A stretch of 46,762 nt of DNA from an uncultured Eubacteriales bacterium. Its GTDB lineage: Bacteria; Bacillota; Clostridia; Christensenellales; Aristaeellaceae. A model generated the notes under the pieces. The model ran no database searches. It saw only the letters and a list, made by a program, of their open reading frames with translations, and had not been told where the DNA came from. Location of the stretch: assembly GCA_902773895.1 (NCBI GenBank), contig CACYGB010000017.1, forward strand, positions 1 to 46,762, in the 5' to 3' direction. Numbering within the stretch: position 1 is the stretch's first letter; every line of letters begins with the position of its first letter. This document shows positions 1 through 7,935 of the stretch, piece after piece. The translations under genes and the position numbers were made by a program.

Positions 1-39
1 CTGCATAAGCAGCTCTTTTTTCTGTCCGCCAGCAGGACG

Positions 40-810
40 TTACTTTTTCAGGGTAAAGGCGGTTTCCAGAAACGCCTGTCCGTCCAGATACAATTTGACC
101 GTGTATTGCCCCGTGGGGATTCCTTCTTCGCGCGTATACAGGGTACGGAAGAAATCGGGGAAAACATAGCGGATATACGCCGTATCCCCCTTCCTTTTGC
201 TGACGGGAAACTGCGAAACGCCCTGGGAGGCGATGAAGCCGTCCGGCGCGCAGATCGACGCCACGCCGTTGTGCCTGGTGGTCTTTTTACCCTTGGTGGT
301 ATATTTGACGCGCAGCTCCAGGCCGTATTCATAGCCTTTTTTCATGTTCTTCATCATGGCGGCCACGCTCTTTTTGGTGTCCCGTTTTGCATCGGAATCC
401 TTTTTCCCGGGCTTGGTCTTGTATTTCAGGTACACAGTCGCTTTGCTTTTCTGGCTGGTTTCAAACGGTTCGCCGCCGGGGATCCGGGCGATCATGTAGC
501 CGAAATTGCCGTCGCTGTCCCGAACTATCAGCCGGTAACTGGCCCCCGGAATCAACGTGGTGAACTGGAAACGGCTTTCCCTGACCGCTTCCCCGATAAG
601 CCAGCTCATCTGCCCTTCATTGGCCGCTTCATTCCAATACTGGTAATACACATTGAACGGCCCGTTTCCGATGGTGTCGTTCCAGGCAATGGTGTACCAG
701 CCGTCTTTGTCCACGTCCGCGGAAGTAATGTCGAAAAACTCCGCCTGAGCCTCAGACGCTAATCCTGTCAGGACCAGCAGCAGACACAGCAGACTCCAAA
801 GCCGCTTCAT
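40..810 (-). CDS. Secreted protein of unknown function
   Basis: Protein of about 256 residues that I do not recognise as a family. It begins with a basic n-region and a hydrophobic stretch (LWSLLCLLLVLTGLASEAQA), a clear signal peptide with a likely cut after AQA. The mature part looks beta-rich, with a stretch near residues 30-115 resembling a fibronectin-III or Ig-like fold (TIAWNDT, FNVYYQYW, GASYRLIVRDSDGN). A Lys-rich linker follows, then a second beta-rich half ending LDGQAFLETAFTLKK. Two in-frame ATGs exist, at 816 and 810. The AGAGG site lies about 9 nt from the ATG at 810 but only 3 nt from the one at 816, so 810 is preferred. It lies downstream of hpf on the same strand, with a hairpin between them. 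An extracytoplasmic location is well supported; the function is not. Confidence 0.75.
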   Translation of the reverse strand: MKRLWSLLCLLLVLTGLASEAQAEFFDITSADVDKDGWYTIAWNDTIGNGPFNVYYQYWNEAANEGQMSWLIGEAVRESRFQFTTLIPGASYRLIVRDSDGNFGYMIARIPGGEPFETSQKSKATVYLKYKTKPGKKDSDAKRDTKKSVAAMMKNMKKGYEYGLELRVKYTTKGKKTTRHNGVASICAPDGFIASQGVSQFPVSKRKGDTAYIRYVFPDFFRTLYTREEGIPTGQYTVKLYLDGQAFLETAFTLKK

Positions 811-864
811 TCTCATGTTCCTCTTTCCCTTTCCCGATTCTTCCGTATCGCCGGTTCCAAACCC

Positions 865-896
865 AGCGGAGCCATGCCTGACGGCATGGCTCCGCT
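865..896 (-). terminator. Perfect 14-bp hairpin between hpf and the secreted-protein gene
   Basis: Perfect inverted repeat with 14-bp arms (865-878 and 883-896) and a TGAC/GTCA loop. It lies just downstream of the hpf stop on the minus strand. The following U-rich stretch is weak (GGGTTTGG), so it may be a weak terminator or an mRNA 3'-end stabiliser. Confidence 0.5.
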
Positions 897-919
897 GAAA
901 AATAAGGATAAATATGGAA

Positions 920-1459
920 TCAGTTTTCCGGCACCATCAGGCCCAGGTTGCCGTCCTTCCTTAAATATAGCACGTTGGTGCGCTCCGTTTCGATATTCAC
1001 GAAAACGAAGAAGCTGTGGCCCAGCAGTTCCATCTGCAAAATGGCGTCCTCCACAGCCATGGGACGGACCGGGAAAGTTTTGGTGCGGACGATTTGGCGC
1101 TCTCCGGTGCCGTAGGCGCTGATGTCCTCGATGAATTCGGGCGTTTCTTCCTTGTAGGCGCCTTCCCGCAGCCGCTTTTCCAGCTTGGTGCGGTGACGCA
1201 GGATCTGCCGCTCCAGTTTGGCCAGGGCGGAGTCGATGGACATAAACAGGTTGTCCTTGCTGGAAGATTCGGCCCGCAGCGTGACCCCGTTGATGGGCAC
1301 GGTGATTTCACAGATGCGCTCGTCCCTTTCCTTGCGCAGGCGCACGAACATTTCCGTATCCGGCTTCAGGTAGCGCTCCATGGCAGCGGTCTTTTTCGTG
1401 ATGCGGTTGGTGATGCCCGGCGTCACGACCATGTTCTTGGCGGTAATGGTGGTTTTCAT
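920..1459 (-). CDS. hpf: Long-form ribosome hibernation promoting factor
   Basis: About 179 residues, the size of long Hpf. The N-terminal S30AE domain (residues 1-105) binds the 30S decoding region. A linker leads to the C-terminal dimerisation domain (about 120-178), recognisable by VRTKTFPVRPMAVEDAI, QMELLGHSFFVF and LYLRKDGNLGL. In long-form Hpf the C-terminal domain pairs two 70S ribosomes into inactive 100S dimers in slow growth. A longer reading frame begins at 1480, but GAGGAG sits 8 nt before the ATG at 1459 (MKTTITAKN), which matches the family's N-terminus. The gene stands alone, with no convincing upstream sigma-A box found. Confidence 0.93.
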   Translation of the reverse strand: MKTTITAKNMVVTPGITNRITKKTAAMERYLKPDTEMFVRLRKERDERICEITVPINGVTLRAESSSKDNLFMSIDSALAKLERQILRHRTKLEKRLREGAYKEETPEFIEDISAYGTGERQIVRTKTFPVRPMAVEDAILQMELLGHSFFVFVNIETERTNVLYLRKDGNLGLMVPEN

Positions 1460-1806
1460 GGGAACAACTCCTCTCGTCATATGCTTGGACGGCGCCCCGC
1501 CGCCCGCTTTTTCTTCTTTTTCCTCTCTCTGCTGTCTGTATTCGCCGTGATGGAAAAAAATCCTGCTTTTCCATCCGTTTTTTACAAATTTATTTTTCCT
1601 TTCCTCAAAAAAGCGGCTTGACCGGGCAAACCGCCAAAAAGCAAGGGGTCAAAAGCCCCTTTCCGGGATGAAATCATAAAAAACCGGGTCCGGCTTTTCA
1701 ACGGCTTTAATCCGGAAGAATCCTGTACGGGTGAAATAAGCTTTCTTCCATCCGGATATAGCGGACAGCCATGATCGGCAGCCGGCGGAAAGCCCTTTCT
1801 TGCAGG

Positions 1807-1835
1807 TTGCCGGACACGCTTTGGTGTGATATACT
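1807..1835 (+). promoter_or_regulatory. Promoter of the GNAT gene
   Basis: TTGCCG-N17-TATACT with an extended -10 (TGa before TATACT), about 80 nt before the ATG at 1916. The 1460-1915 gap otherwise shows only AT-rich leader sequence of hpf and a small hairpin near 1643-1660. Confidence 0.6.
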
Positions 1836-1915
1836 GGCTTTGATGCAGCCAATCGGTTTTTTTGAGAGACTGAAAACGGCGAAGAAACTGAATTTTCGGG
1901 GAGGGTTCTATTTTC

Positions 1916-2422
1916 ATGGAAGAAATAAAGGACTCCATATGCATTAAGCCGGCTGAAACGGATGAGGAGCTGTGCGGAAGGGGATATGTGCACTGCACTT
2001 CCTGGCAGGAAGCTTACAGGGGCATTGTATGTGACAGATACCTTGATTCGATGACGGTAGCGGCTACGACCGCACGTGCGCGGCAGTTCCCGGAAAATAC
2101 GCTGATCGCAAAGGATCAAGAGAAAGTTGTGGGCTTTGCGGTATATGGTCCGTCGAGAGATGAAGACCTGCCGAATGCAGGAGAGGTGGTGGCCATTTAT
2201 GTCCTTTCAGCATATTATGGCCGGAAAATAGGATATCGACTGATGAATGAAGCCTTTTCCCGGCTGGAAGAATATAACACGGTCTTTGTGTGGGTGCTTG
2301 AAAAAAATGAGAGGGCTATTTCTTTTTACCGCAAATACGGTTTTGAATTCGATGGGCGCAAAAAACAATGGAATCTTGGCACACCGGTCTCCATCGTCAG
2401 AATGATAAAGAAAAGAAAATAG
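1916..2422 (+). CDS. GNAT family N-acetyltransferase
   Basis: 168 residues with a GNAT fold. The central beta-strand and acetyl-CoA pyrophosphate loop are seen in VVAIYVLSAYYGRKIGYRLM (motif A, R-K-I-G-Y), and motif B in VLEKNERAISFYRKYGFEFDG. Such enzymes move acetyl from acetyl-CoA to an amine; the acceptor cannot be read from sequence. A GGGGAGGG site lies about 10 nt before the ATG. Its base composition is more AT-rich than the flanking genes (many AAA, ATA and GAA codons), and it shares this with the next gene's start, which suggests fairly recent acquisition. It has its own extended -10 promoter and is followed at about 50 nt by the membrane polyferredoxin gene, so the two may be co-transcribed. 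Confidence 0.88.
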   Translation: MEEIKDSICIKPAETDEELCGRGYVHCTSWQEAYRGIVCDRYLDSMTVAATTARARQFPENTLIAKDQEKVVGFAVYGPSRDEDLPNAGEVVAIYVLSAYYGRKIGYRLMNEAFSRLEEYNTVFVWVLEKNERAISFYRKYGFEFDGRKKQWNLGTPVSIVRMIKKRK

Positions 2423-2471
2423 ACTCTGCTGAATGAACCAACGGAAAAACGGAATTCATGGAGATACAGCG

Positions 2472-3290
2472 ATGAAGAAATACACATTCCCGATCATGAT
2501 ACTGGTCGTATTTGAGTCGATCGCCATTACCTTATGGCTGACAAAAGGCAACCTGTTCTATCTGTTCAATTTCAGCTACATCGGCCTGTCCGTTTCGCTG
2601 GGCGTTTTCCTGTTTATCAAGAAATACAGGCATGCCCGGCGCGTTGTTCAGCTGCTTGTCGGTCTGTACATGCTGGTCTATCTCGGATTGATCTGCAACG
2701 AAAACATGCAGATCGAGGGCTTCTGGTATTATCTGTTCACCGGCGTGTTTGAGGCGGCCACCATCCATTATGCCGTGGCCAAGATCTTTGGGCCGCTGAT
2801 TTTCGGGCGCGGCTGGTGCGGATATGCCTGCTGGACGGCCATGGTGCTGGATTTCCTGCCTTATAAGGTACCAAAACAGCCGCGAAAAAAACTGGGGTGG
2901 ATCCGGTATATCACCTTTGCGGCTGCGCTCATCTTTGTTGCTGCCTTGTTCCTTGCGCACGCGGGAAACATGGAGCGGATCATGTTCTGGGCGTTTATTG
3001 TCGGCAACATCCTGTATTATGCGGTTGGGATCATCCTGGCCTTCGCCTTGCGGGACAACCGGGCTTTCTGCAAATACATCTGTCCGATTACGGTTTTCCT
3101 GAAGCCGATGAGTTATTTTTCTCTGTTTCGTGTAAAATGCGACAAGGAAAAGTGCATCTCCTGCGGAAAATGCAAACGGGTTTGCCCCATGAATGTGGAC
3201 GTAACCGATAATTCAAGGAAACGGGAAAACGGAACGGAATGTATCTTATGCATGGAGTGCGTAAGGAACTGCCCGAAAGACGCTCTGTAA
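2472..3290 (+). CDS. Membrane-bound 4Fe-4S polyferredoxin (NapH/CcoG-like)
   Basis: About 272 residues with five or six membrane helices in the first 200. Two cysteine motifs typical of the NapH/NosR/CcoG membrane group (Fer4_5) are present: GRGWCGYACW and CKYICPITV. The C-terminal cytoplasmic part holds two classical 4Fe-4S motifs, CISCGKCKRVCP and CILCMECVRNCP. Relatives pass electrons between the membrane and soluble partners. No partner reductase is encoded nearby, so the pathway is unknown. The frame is open from 2433, but GGAG lies 8 nt before the ATG at 2472 (MKKYTF), while the earlier ATG has no ribosome site. Confidence 0.85.
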   Translation: MKKYTFPIMILVVFESIAITLWLTKGNLFYLFNFSYIGLSVSLGVFLFIKKYRHARRVVQLLVGLYMLVYLGLICNENMQIEGFWYYLFTGVFEAATIHYAVAKIFGPLIFGRGWCGYACWTAMVLDFLPYKVPKQPRKKLGWIRYITFAAALIFVAALFLAHAGNMERIMFWAFIVGNILYYAVGIILAFALRDNRAFCKYICPITVFLKPMSYFSLFRVKCDKEKCISCGKCKRVCPMNVDVTDNSRKRENGTECILCMECVRNCPKDAL

Positions 3291-3311
3291 ACAATCCCGG
3301 CTTATGAAACG

Positions 3312-3360
3312 GAAGGGTGCGCTTTTCATCGCCTGCCAGACGGCGGAAAGCGCGCCCTTC
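3312..3360. repeat. Long imperfect hairpin upstream of dnaE
   Basis: Inverted repeat with arms GAAGGGTGCGCTTT and AAAGCGCGCCCTTC (one T-G wobble) around a GC-rich inner loop. It sits 20 nt after the polyferredoxin stop and 55 nt before the dnaE promoter. There is no T-run, so it is at most a weak terminator. Confidence 0.4.
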
Positions 3361-3414
3361 GCTGTTGATCAAGTAAGATCGGCATTGTTTCGCGGCGGTT
3401 CAAAAGCCTTTCCG

Positions 3415-3443
3415 TTTACAATCCGGGGAAAATGCGGTATAAT
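3415..3443 (+). promoter_or_regulatory. dnaE promoter
   Basis: TTTACA-N17-TATAAT, with expected transcription start near 3450 and a 35-nt leader. It lies inside the longer open frame that begins at 3304, which shows that dnaE starts at 3484. Confidence 0.8.
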
Positions 3444-3483
3444 AAAGTGTTTTCTTGTACACATCTGCACAGGAGGGAGAAAG

Positions 3484-6400
3484 ATGGCGTTCGCGCATCT
3501 GCATCTGCACACGGAATACAGCCTGCTGGACGGCGCGTGCCGGATCAAGCATCTGGTAAAGCGCGTCAAAGAATTGGGCATGGACGCCTGCGCCATCACC
3601 GACCACGGGGTGCTGTACGGCGCGGTGGAATTCTACATGGCCTGCCAGGCGGAAGGCATTCACCCGGTGATCGGATGCGAAGCCTATGTGTGCCCCGACA
3701 TGGAGGACAAGCGCTCCCTGTCCCGGGAATACAGCCACCTGATCCTGCTGTGTGAAAACGAAACGGGTTACCGGAACCTGATGTACCTGGTCAGCGAAGC
3801 CTACACCCGGGGGTTTTACTACCGTCCCCGGATGGATTACCGCCTGATCCGCGCCCATCACGAAGGGATCATCGCCCTGTCCGCCTGCATTTCCGGCGAT
3901 CTGCCCAAAATGCTGCTGGACGAGCGCTACGGCGACGCGGAAAAATACGTGCGCGACATGGCGGAGCTGTTCGGCCCGGATCACTACTACATCGAGCTGA
4001 TGGACCATGGCCTGATTGAGGAAAAAACGGTGCTGCCCCGGCTGATTGACATGAGCCGGAAAACCGGGGTGCCGCTGGTGGCGACCAACGACTGCCACTA
4101 CCTGCGCCGGGAGGATGCCGACGCCCAGGAGGTGCTGATGTGCATCCAGATGGGCAAAACCCTGGAGGACGACCAGCGCATGCGGCAGCACACCCAGGAG
4201 CTGTACGTGAAAAGCGAAGCGGAAATGCGCGCCCTGTTCCCCGATCTGGACGACGCCATCCAGCGCACCAACGAAATTGCCCATCGCTGCCAGGTGGATT
4301 TTGACTTCCACACGGTGCATCTGCCCCGGTACGACGTGCCGGCGGGCGAAACCGCCGAAAGTATGCTGCGCAGGCTGTGCGAGGAGGGCTTTTCCGTCCG
4401 CTACGCCCCCGACGATCAGGCGGCCCGGCAGCGGCTGGAATACGAATTGGGCGTCATCACCCAGATGGGCTATGTGGATTACTTCCTCATCGTGTGGGAT
4501 TTTATCAAGTACGCCAAGGATCACGGCATCATGGTGGGCCCGGGCCGCGGCAGCGGCGCCGGCAGCATCGTGGCCTACTGCCTGAATATCACCATGCTGG
4601 ATCCCCTGAAATATCAATTGCTCTTTGAGCGCTTCCTGAATCCGGAGCGGGTGTCGATGCCCGATATCGACGTGGATTTCTGCTACGAGCGCCGCCAGGA
4701 AGTGATCGACTACGTGGCCCGGAAATACGGCCACGACCACGTATGCCAGATCATCACCTTCGGCACCATGGCCGCCCGGGGCGTGATCCGGGACGTGGGC
4801 CGGGTGCTGGGCTATTCCTATGCCGACGTGGACCAGGTGGCCAAGGCGGTGCCCATGGCGCTGGATATGACGCTGGACAAGGCCATGAGCCAGAGCAAGG
4901 ACCTGAAAGACATGTACGATAACGACCCCCGGGTAAAGCGCCTGATCGACACGGCGATGACCCTGGAGGGCATGCCGCGCCACGCCTCCACCCACGCCGC
5001 CGGCGTGCTGATCACCCGGGAGCCCGCCACCTGCTATGTGCCCTTGCAGAAAAACGACGAAGTGATCACCACCCAGTACCCCATGGGCATCATCGAAAAG
5101 CTGGGGCTGCTGAAAATGGACTTCCTGGGCCTGCGCACGCTGACCGTGATCCGGGACACGCTGGACATGATCGCCAAGCGGGGCGTTCAGCTGAAGCCCG
5201 AGGAAATCCCCATGGACGATCCCGGCGTGTTCGACATGATCTGCGCCGGGGACACCGACGGGGTGTTCCAGCTGGAAGGCGGCGGCATGCGCACCTTTTT
5301 GACCAACATGCGCCCCCGCACGTTTGAAGACATCATCGCCGCCATTTCCCTGTACCGTCCGGGGCCCATGGAATCCATTCCCCGCTACATCCGGGGCAAG
5401 CAGCACCCGGAAACAGTGCAGTACAAAACGCCGCTGCTGGCCCCCATTCTGGACGTCACCTACGGCTGCATGGTGTACCAGGAGCAGGTGATGCAGATCG
5501 TGCGGGACCTGGCCGGCTACTCCTACGGCCGCAGCGACCTGGTGCGCCGGGCCATGGCCAAAAAGAAAAAAGACGTGATGGCCAAAGAACGGCAGAACTT
5601 TGTGTACGGCAACGCCGAGGAACACATTCCCGGCGCCGTGTCGAAGGGCGTCAGCGCCCCGGTGGCCGAATCCATCTTTGACGAAATGACCGCCTTCGCC
5701 TCCTACGCCTTCAACAAGCCCCACGCCGCCTGCTACGCCGTGGTGGCCCTGCAGACGGGCTACCTGAAATACCACTATCCCGCCGAATTCATGGCGGCGC
5801 TGATGAATTCCGTCACCGGCAACAGCGCCAAGATCTCCACCTACATTTACTATTGCCGCCAGAAGGGCATCCCCATCCTGCCGCCCCGGATCAATTCCTC
5901 CTTCTGGGCGTTTACGGTGGATGAAATGCCGGACGGAAAACGCGGCATCCGTTTTGGCATGGGCGGCGTGAAAAACGTGGGCGAAAAGGCGGTGGAAGCC
6001 ATCGTGCGGGACCGCTTCAACCACGGCCCGTACCGGGACATTTTCGATTTTTGCCGCCGTGTCAGCGGGGAGGATGTGAACAAGCGCGCCATCGAAAGCC
6101 TGATCAAGGCCGGCTGCTTCGACGGCCTGGGCGCCCACCGGCAGCAATGCATCGCGGTGTTTGAAAGCGCCGTGGATTCCCAGATGAACCAGCGCAAACA
6201 GATCGTCAGCGGCCAGGTTTCCCTGTTTGATTTCGGCCAGCCCGCCGAAGCCATGCGCACAGAGGAAACCTATCCGCCGCTGCCGGAATACCCCCTGAAG
6301 GAGCTGCTGGCCCAGGAAAAGGAAATGACCGGGGTCTACTGCTCCGCTCATCCCCTGGATGAATATGCCCGGGAGCTGGAAAAGCTGCCCGTGAACACCG

Positions 6401-6972
6401 CCGTCCTGGCGGAATACGCCGACCGGGAGGACAAAGGATTGTCGGAGGACGGCAAGCGCGTGGCCATGGGCGGCATCATCACCGAAAGCCACGCCAAAGC
6501 CACCAAGAAAGGGGCCATGATGGGCTTCTTTACCCTGGAGGATCAGACGGGCCAGGTGGAATGTATGCTGTTTCCCCGGGTCTGGGAGCAGTATGGCCGC
6601 AAATGCGGGGCCGACCAGGCCGTTCTGGTAACGGGCCGGCTTTCCGTCCGGGAGGATGAGGACCCCAAGCTGCTGGTGGATACGGTAGAACCCCTGGGGC
6701 AAAAACCCAAAAAGGACATGCGCACCGACGCCCAGACCGCCAAGGACGCACCGGTGAAGCTGTACCTGCGCCTGAACAGGGAGCAGATGAGCCCGGTGCA
6801 GGATCTGCTCAGCGCCATGAAAGGCGGCATTCCGGTGTTCATCAATCTGCCCCAGGAGGGCATCACCCTGCTGTCCCCCCGCAGCATGTGGGTGGAAAAC
6901 GCCGCCCGGGCCCGGGAAGTCCTGACGCCCCTGATCCAGGCGGAAAACATCAAAATCGTGGAAAAAGCCTGA
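3484..6972 (+). CDS. dnaE: DNA polymerase III alpha subunit (DnaE)
   Basis: About 1162 residues, normal for the DnaE1/DnaE3 type. Order: PHP domain (residues 1-280, HLHTEYSLLDG and ITDHGVLYGAVEF), polymerase palm and fingers with GPGRGSGAGS and the catalytic MPDIDVDF aspartates, then helix-hairpin-helix, an OB fold near 990-1060 and a C-terminal tail. QVSLFDF (about residues 910-917) looks like a beta-clamp-binding motif. In low-GC Gram-positives DnaE works with PolC at the fork. AGGAGGGA lies a few bases before the ATG, and a near-consensus promoter at 3415-3443 fixes the start. The upstream open frame (3304-3483) is not coding. It appears to head a transcript with the sensor kinase and mnmE. 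Confidence 0.96.
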   Translation: MAFAHLHLHTEYSLLDGACRIKHLVKRVKELGMDACAITDHGVLYGAVEFYMACQAEGIHPVIGCEAYVCPDMEDKRSLSREYSHLILLCENETGYRNLMYLVSEAYTRGFYYRPRMDYRLIRAHHEGIIALSACISGDLPKMLLDERYGDAEKYVRDMAELFGPDHYYIELMDHGLIEEKTVLPRLIDMSRKTGVPLVATNDCHYLRREDADAQEVLMCIQMGKTLEDDQRMRQHTQELYVKSEAEMRALFPDLDDAIQRTNEIAHRCQVDFDFHTVHLPRYDVPAGETAESMLRRLCEEGFSVRYAPDDQAARQRLEYELGVITQMGYVDYFLIVWDFIKYAKDHGIMVGPGRGSGAGSIVAYCLNITMLDPLKYQLLFERFLNPERVSMPDIDVDFCYERRQEVIDYVARKYGHDHVCQIITFGTMAARGVIRDVGRVLGYSYADVDQVAKAVPMALDMTLDKAMSQSKDLKDMYDNDPRVKRLIDTAMTLEGMPRHASTHAAGVLITREPATCYVPLQKNDEVITTQYPMGIIEKLGLLKMDFLGLRTLTVIRDTLDMIAKRGVQLKPEEIPMDDPGVFDMICAGDTDGVFQLEGGGMRTFLTNMRPRTFEDIIAAISLYRPGPMESIPRYIRGKQHPETVQYKTPLLAPILDVTYGCMVYQEQVMQIVRDLAGYSYGRSDLVRRAMAKKKKDVMAKERQNFVYGNAEEHIPGAVSKGVSAPVAESIFDEMTAFASYAFNKPHAACYAVVALQTGYLKYHYPAEFMAALMNSVTGNSAKISTYIYYCRQKGIPILPPRINSSFWAFTVDEMPDGKRGIRFGMGGVKNVGEKAVEAIVRDRFNHGPYRDIFDFCRRVSGEDVNKRAIESLIKAGCFDGLGAHRQQCIAVFESAVDSQMNQRKQIVSGQVSLFDFGQPAEAMRTEETYPPLPEYPLKELLAQEKEMTGVYCSAHPLDEYARELEKLPVNTAVLAEYADREDKGLSEDGKRVAMGGIITESHAKATKKGAMMGFFTLEDQTGQVECMLFPRVWEQYGRKCGADQAVLVTGRLSVREDEDPKLLVDTVEPLGQKPKKDMRTDAQTAKDAPVKLYLRLNREQMSPVQDLLSAMKGGIPVFINLPQEGITLLSPRSMWVENAARAREVLTPLIQAENIKIVEKA

Positions 6973-7007
6973 CCGGTCAAAGCCAAAGCTCAACCATACC
7001 GGACAAA

Positions 7008-7025
7008 GCGGGGCGGACGCCCCGC
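7008..7025 (+). repeat. Small GC hairpin before the kinase ribosome site
   Basis: Perfect 7-bp stem GCGGGGC/GCCCCGC with a 4-nt loop, ending immediately before the AAAGGAG ribosome site of the kinase gene. No T-run follows. It could affect read-through or translation from dnaE into the kinase gene. Confidence 0.4.
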
Positions 7026-7041
7026 GAAAGGAGACAGACGC

Positions 7042-7935
7042 ATGAAACCGCAGCTGAACCTGAACAAAGCGGCCCTGTACTCCATCGTCATCAACGCGCT
7101 GCAGATCGTGGCGGCTGTGGCGCTGGCCGTGCTGATTTTAATGGAAGATTATAATCCGTCCCTGCGCGGGCCAGTGGGCAACATCATTGTGATCACCCTG
7201 GCCACGGTGGTGTCCTGGGGCGCGTTTATGGACATCCGGGAAGCGGTCCGCGCCCGGAAAATGGGCTTCAAGCTGCAGGGGCTGGACGAAACCGTGTCCC
7301 AAATGACGGACCTGAACCACGCCCTGCGCGCCCAGCGGCACGATTTCCTGAACCACTTGCAGGTGGTGTACAGCCTGATCGAAATGGGCGAATACAGCGA
7401 AGCCAACCGGTATATCGCCCAGGTGTACGGCGACATCCAGCAGGTGAGCCGCACGCTGAAAACAGCCTGCGCGCCGGTGAACGCCCTGCTGCGGGCCAAG
7501 GTGGGCGAAGCGGAGCAAAAGGGCGTGAAGGTGGACTTGTCCGTCCACGCCGCCTGGGACAGCCTGCCCCTGCCCGCCTGGGAAATGTGCCGGGTGATTT
7601 CCAACCTGATCGACAATGCCCTGGACGCCCTGAACGGCGTCGAAAACCCCACGCTGTACCTGGAGCTGGCGGAGGATGTGAAGGGCTTTTCCTTCACCGT
7701 GAAAAACAACGGCCCCGCCATCCCCCCCGAAAAACAGAGCGCCATTTTTGAGGCCGGCGTGTCCGGCAAGGGCGAAGGCCGCGGCATGGGCCTGTTCATC
7801 GCCCGGGAAACCATGCGGCAGGCCGGCGGCGATTTGACCGTGGAAAGCAGCGACGCCTTCACCGCCTTCCACGGCCGGCTGCCCCGCAGCGTGAAAAAGA
7901 ACGAAGATCGGAAGGATCAGGACCATGCGCTTTGA
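7042..7935 (+). CDS. Spo0B-type membrane sensor histidine kinase
   Basis: 297 residues. Two membrane helices (about 10-34 and 45-64) have a very short outside loop, so there is no obvious extracytoplasmic sensor. A short helix leads to the phosphoacceptor box LRAQRHDFLNHLQVVYSL with His100, which is the Spo0B-alpha/DcuS-CitA type (RHDF-N-HLQ). A GHKL ATPase domain follows with the N-box NLIDNALDAL and a glycine-rich GEGRGMGLFIARE. No response regulator is adjacent. AAAGGAG is 9 nt before the ATG. The gene end overlaps the mnmE start by 11 nt, implying translational coupling in a dnaE-kinase-mnmE transcript. The signal and partner are unknown. Confidence 0.87.
   Translation: MKPQLNLNKAALYSIVINALQIVAAVALAVLILMEDYNPSLRGPVGNIIVITLATVVSWGAFMDIREAVRARKMGFKLQGLDETVSQMTDLNHALRAQRHDFLNHLQVVYSLIEMGEYSEANRYIAQVYGDIQQVSRTLKTACAPVNALLRAKVGEAEQKGVKVDLSVHAAWDSLPLPAWEMCRVISNLIDNALDALNGVENPTLYLELAEDVKGFSFTVKNNGPAIPPEKQSAIFEAGVSGKGEGRGMGLFIARETMRQAGGDLTVESSDAFTAFHGRLPRSVKKNEDRKDQDHAL

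Noticed and set aside
1-20. Short hairpin CTGC/GCAG followed by T-run at the left edge
   Set aside because: Only a 4-bp stem and cut by the window edge; a terminator cannot be confirmed.
3304-3483. 60-codon N-terminal extension of dnaE
   Set aside because: The promoter and ribosome site lie inside it, and the family N-terminus is at 3484.
3400-6993. 1197-codon frame on the minus strand across dnaE
   Set aside because: A shadow of dnaE: His/Val/Gly/Gln-rich, with no family motifs, no ribosome site and full overlap with a certain gene.
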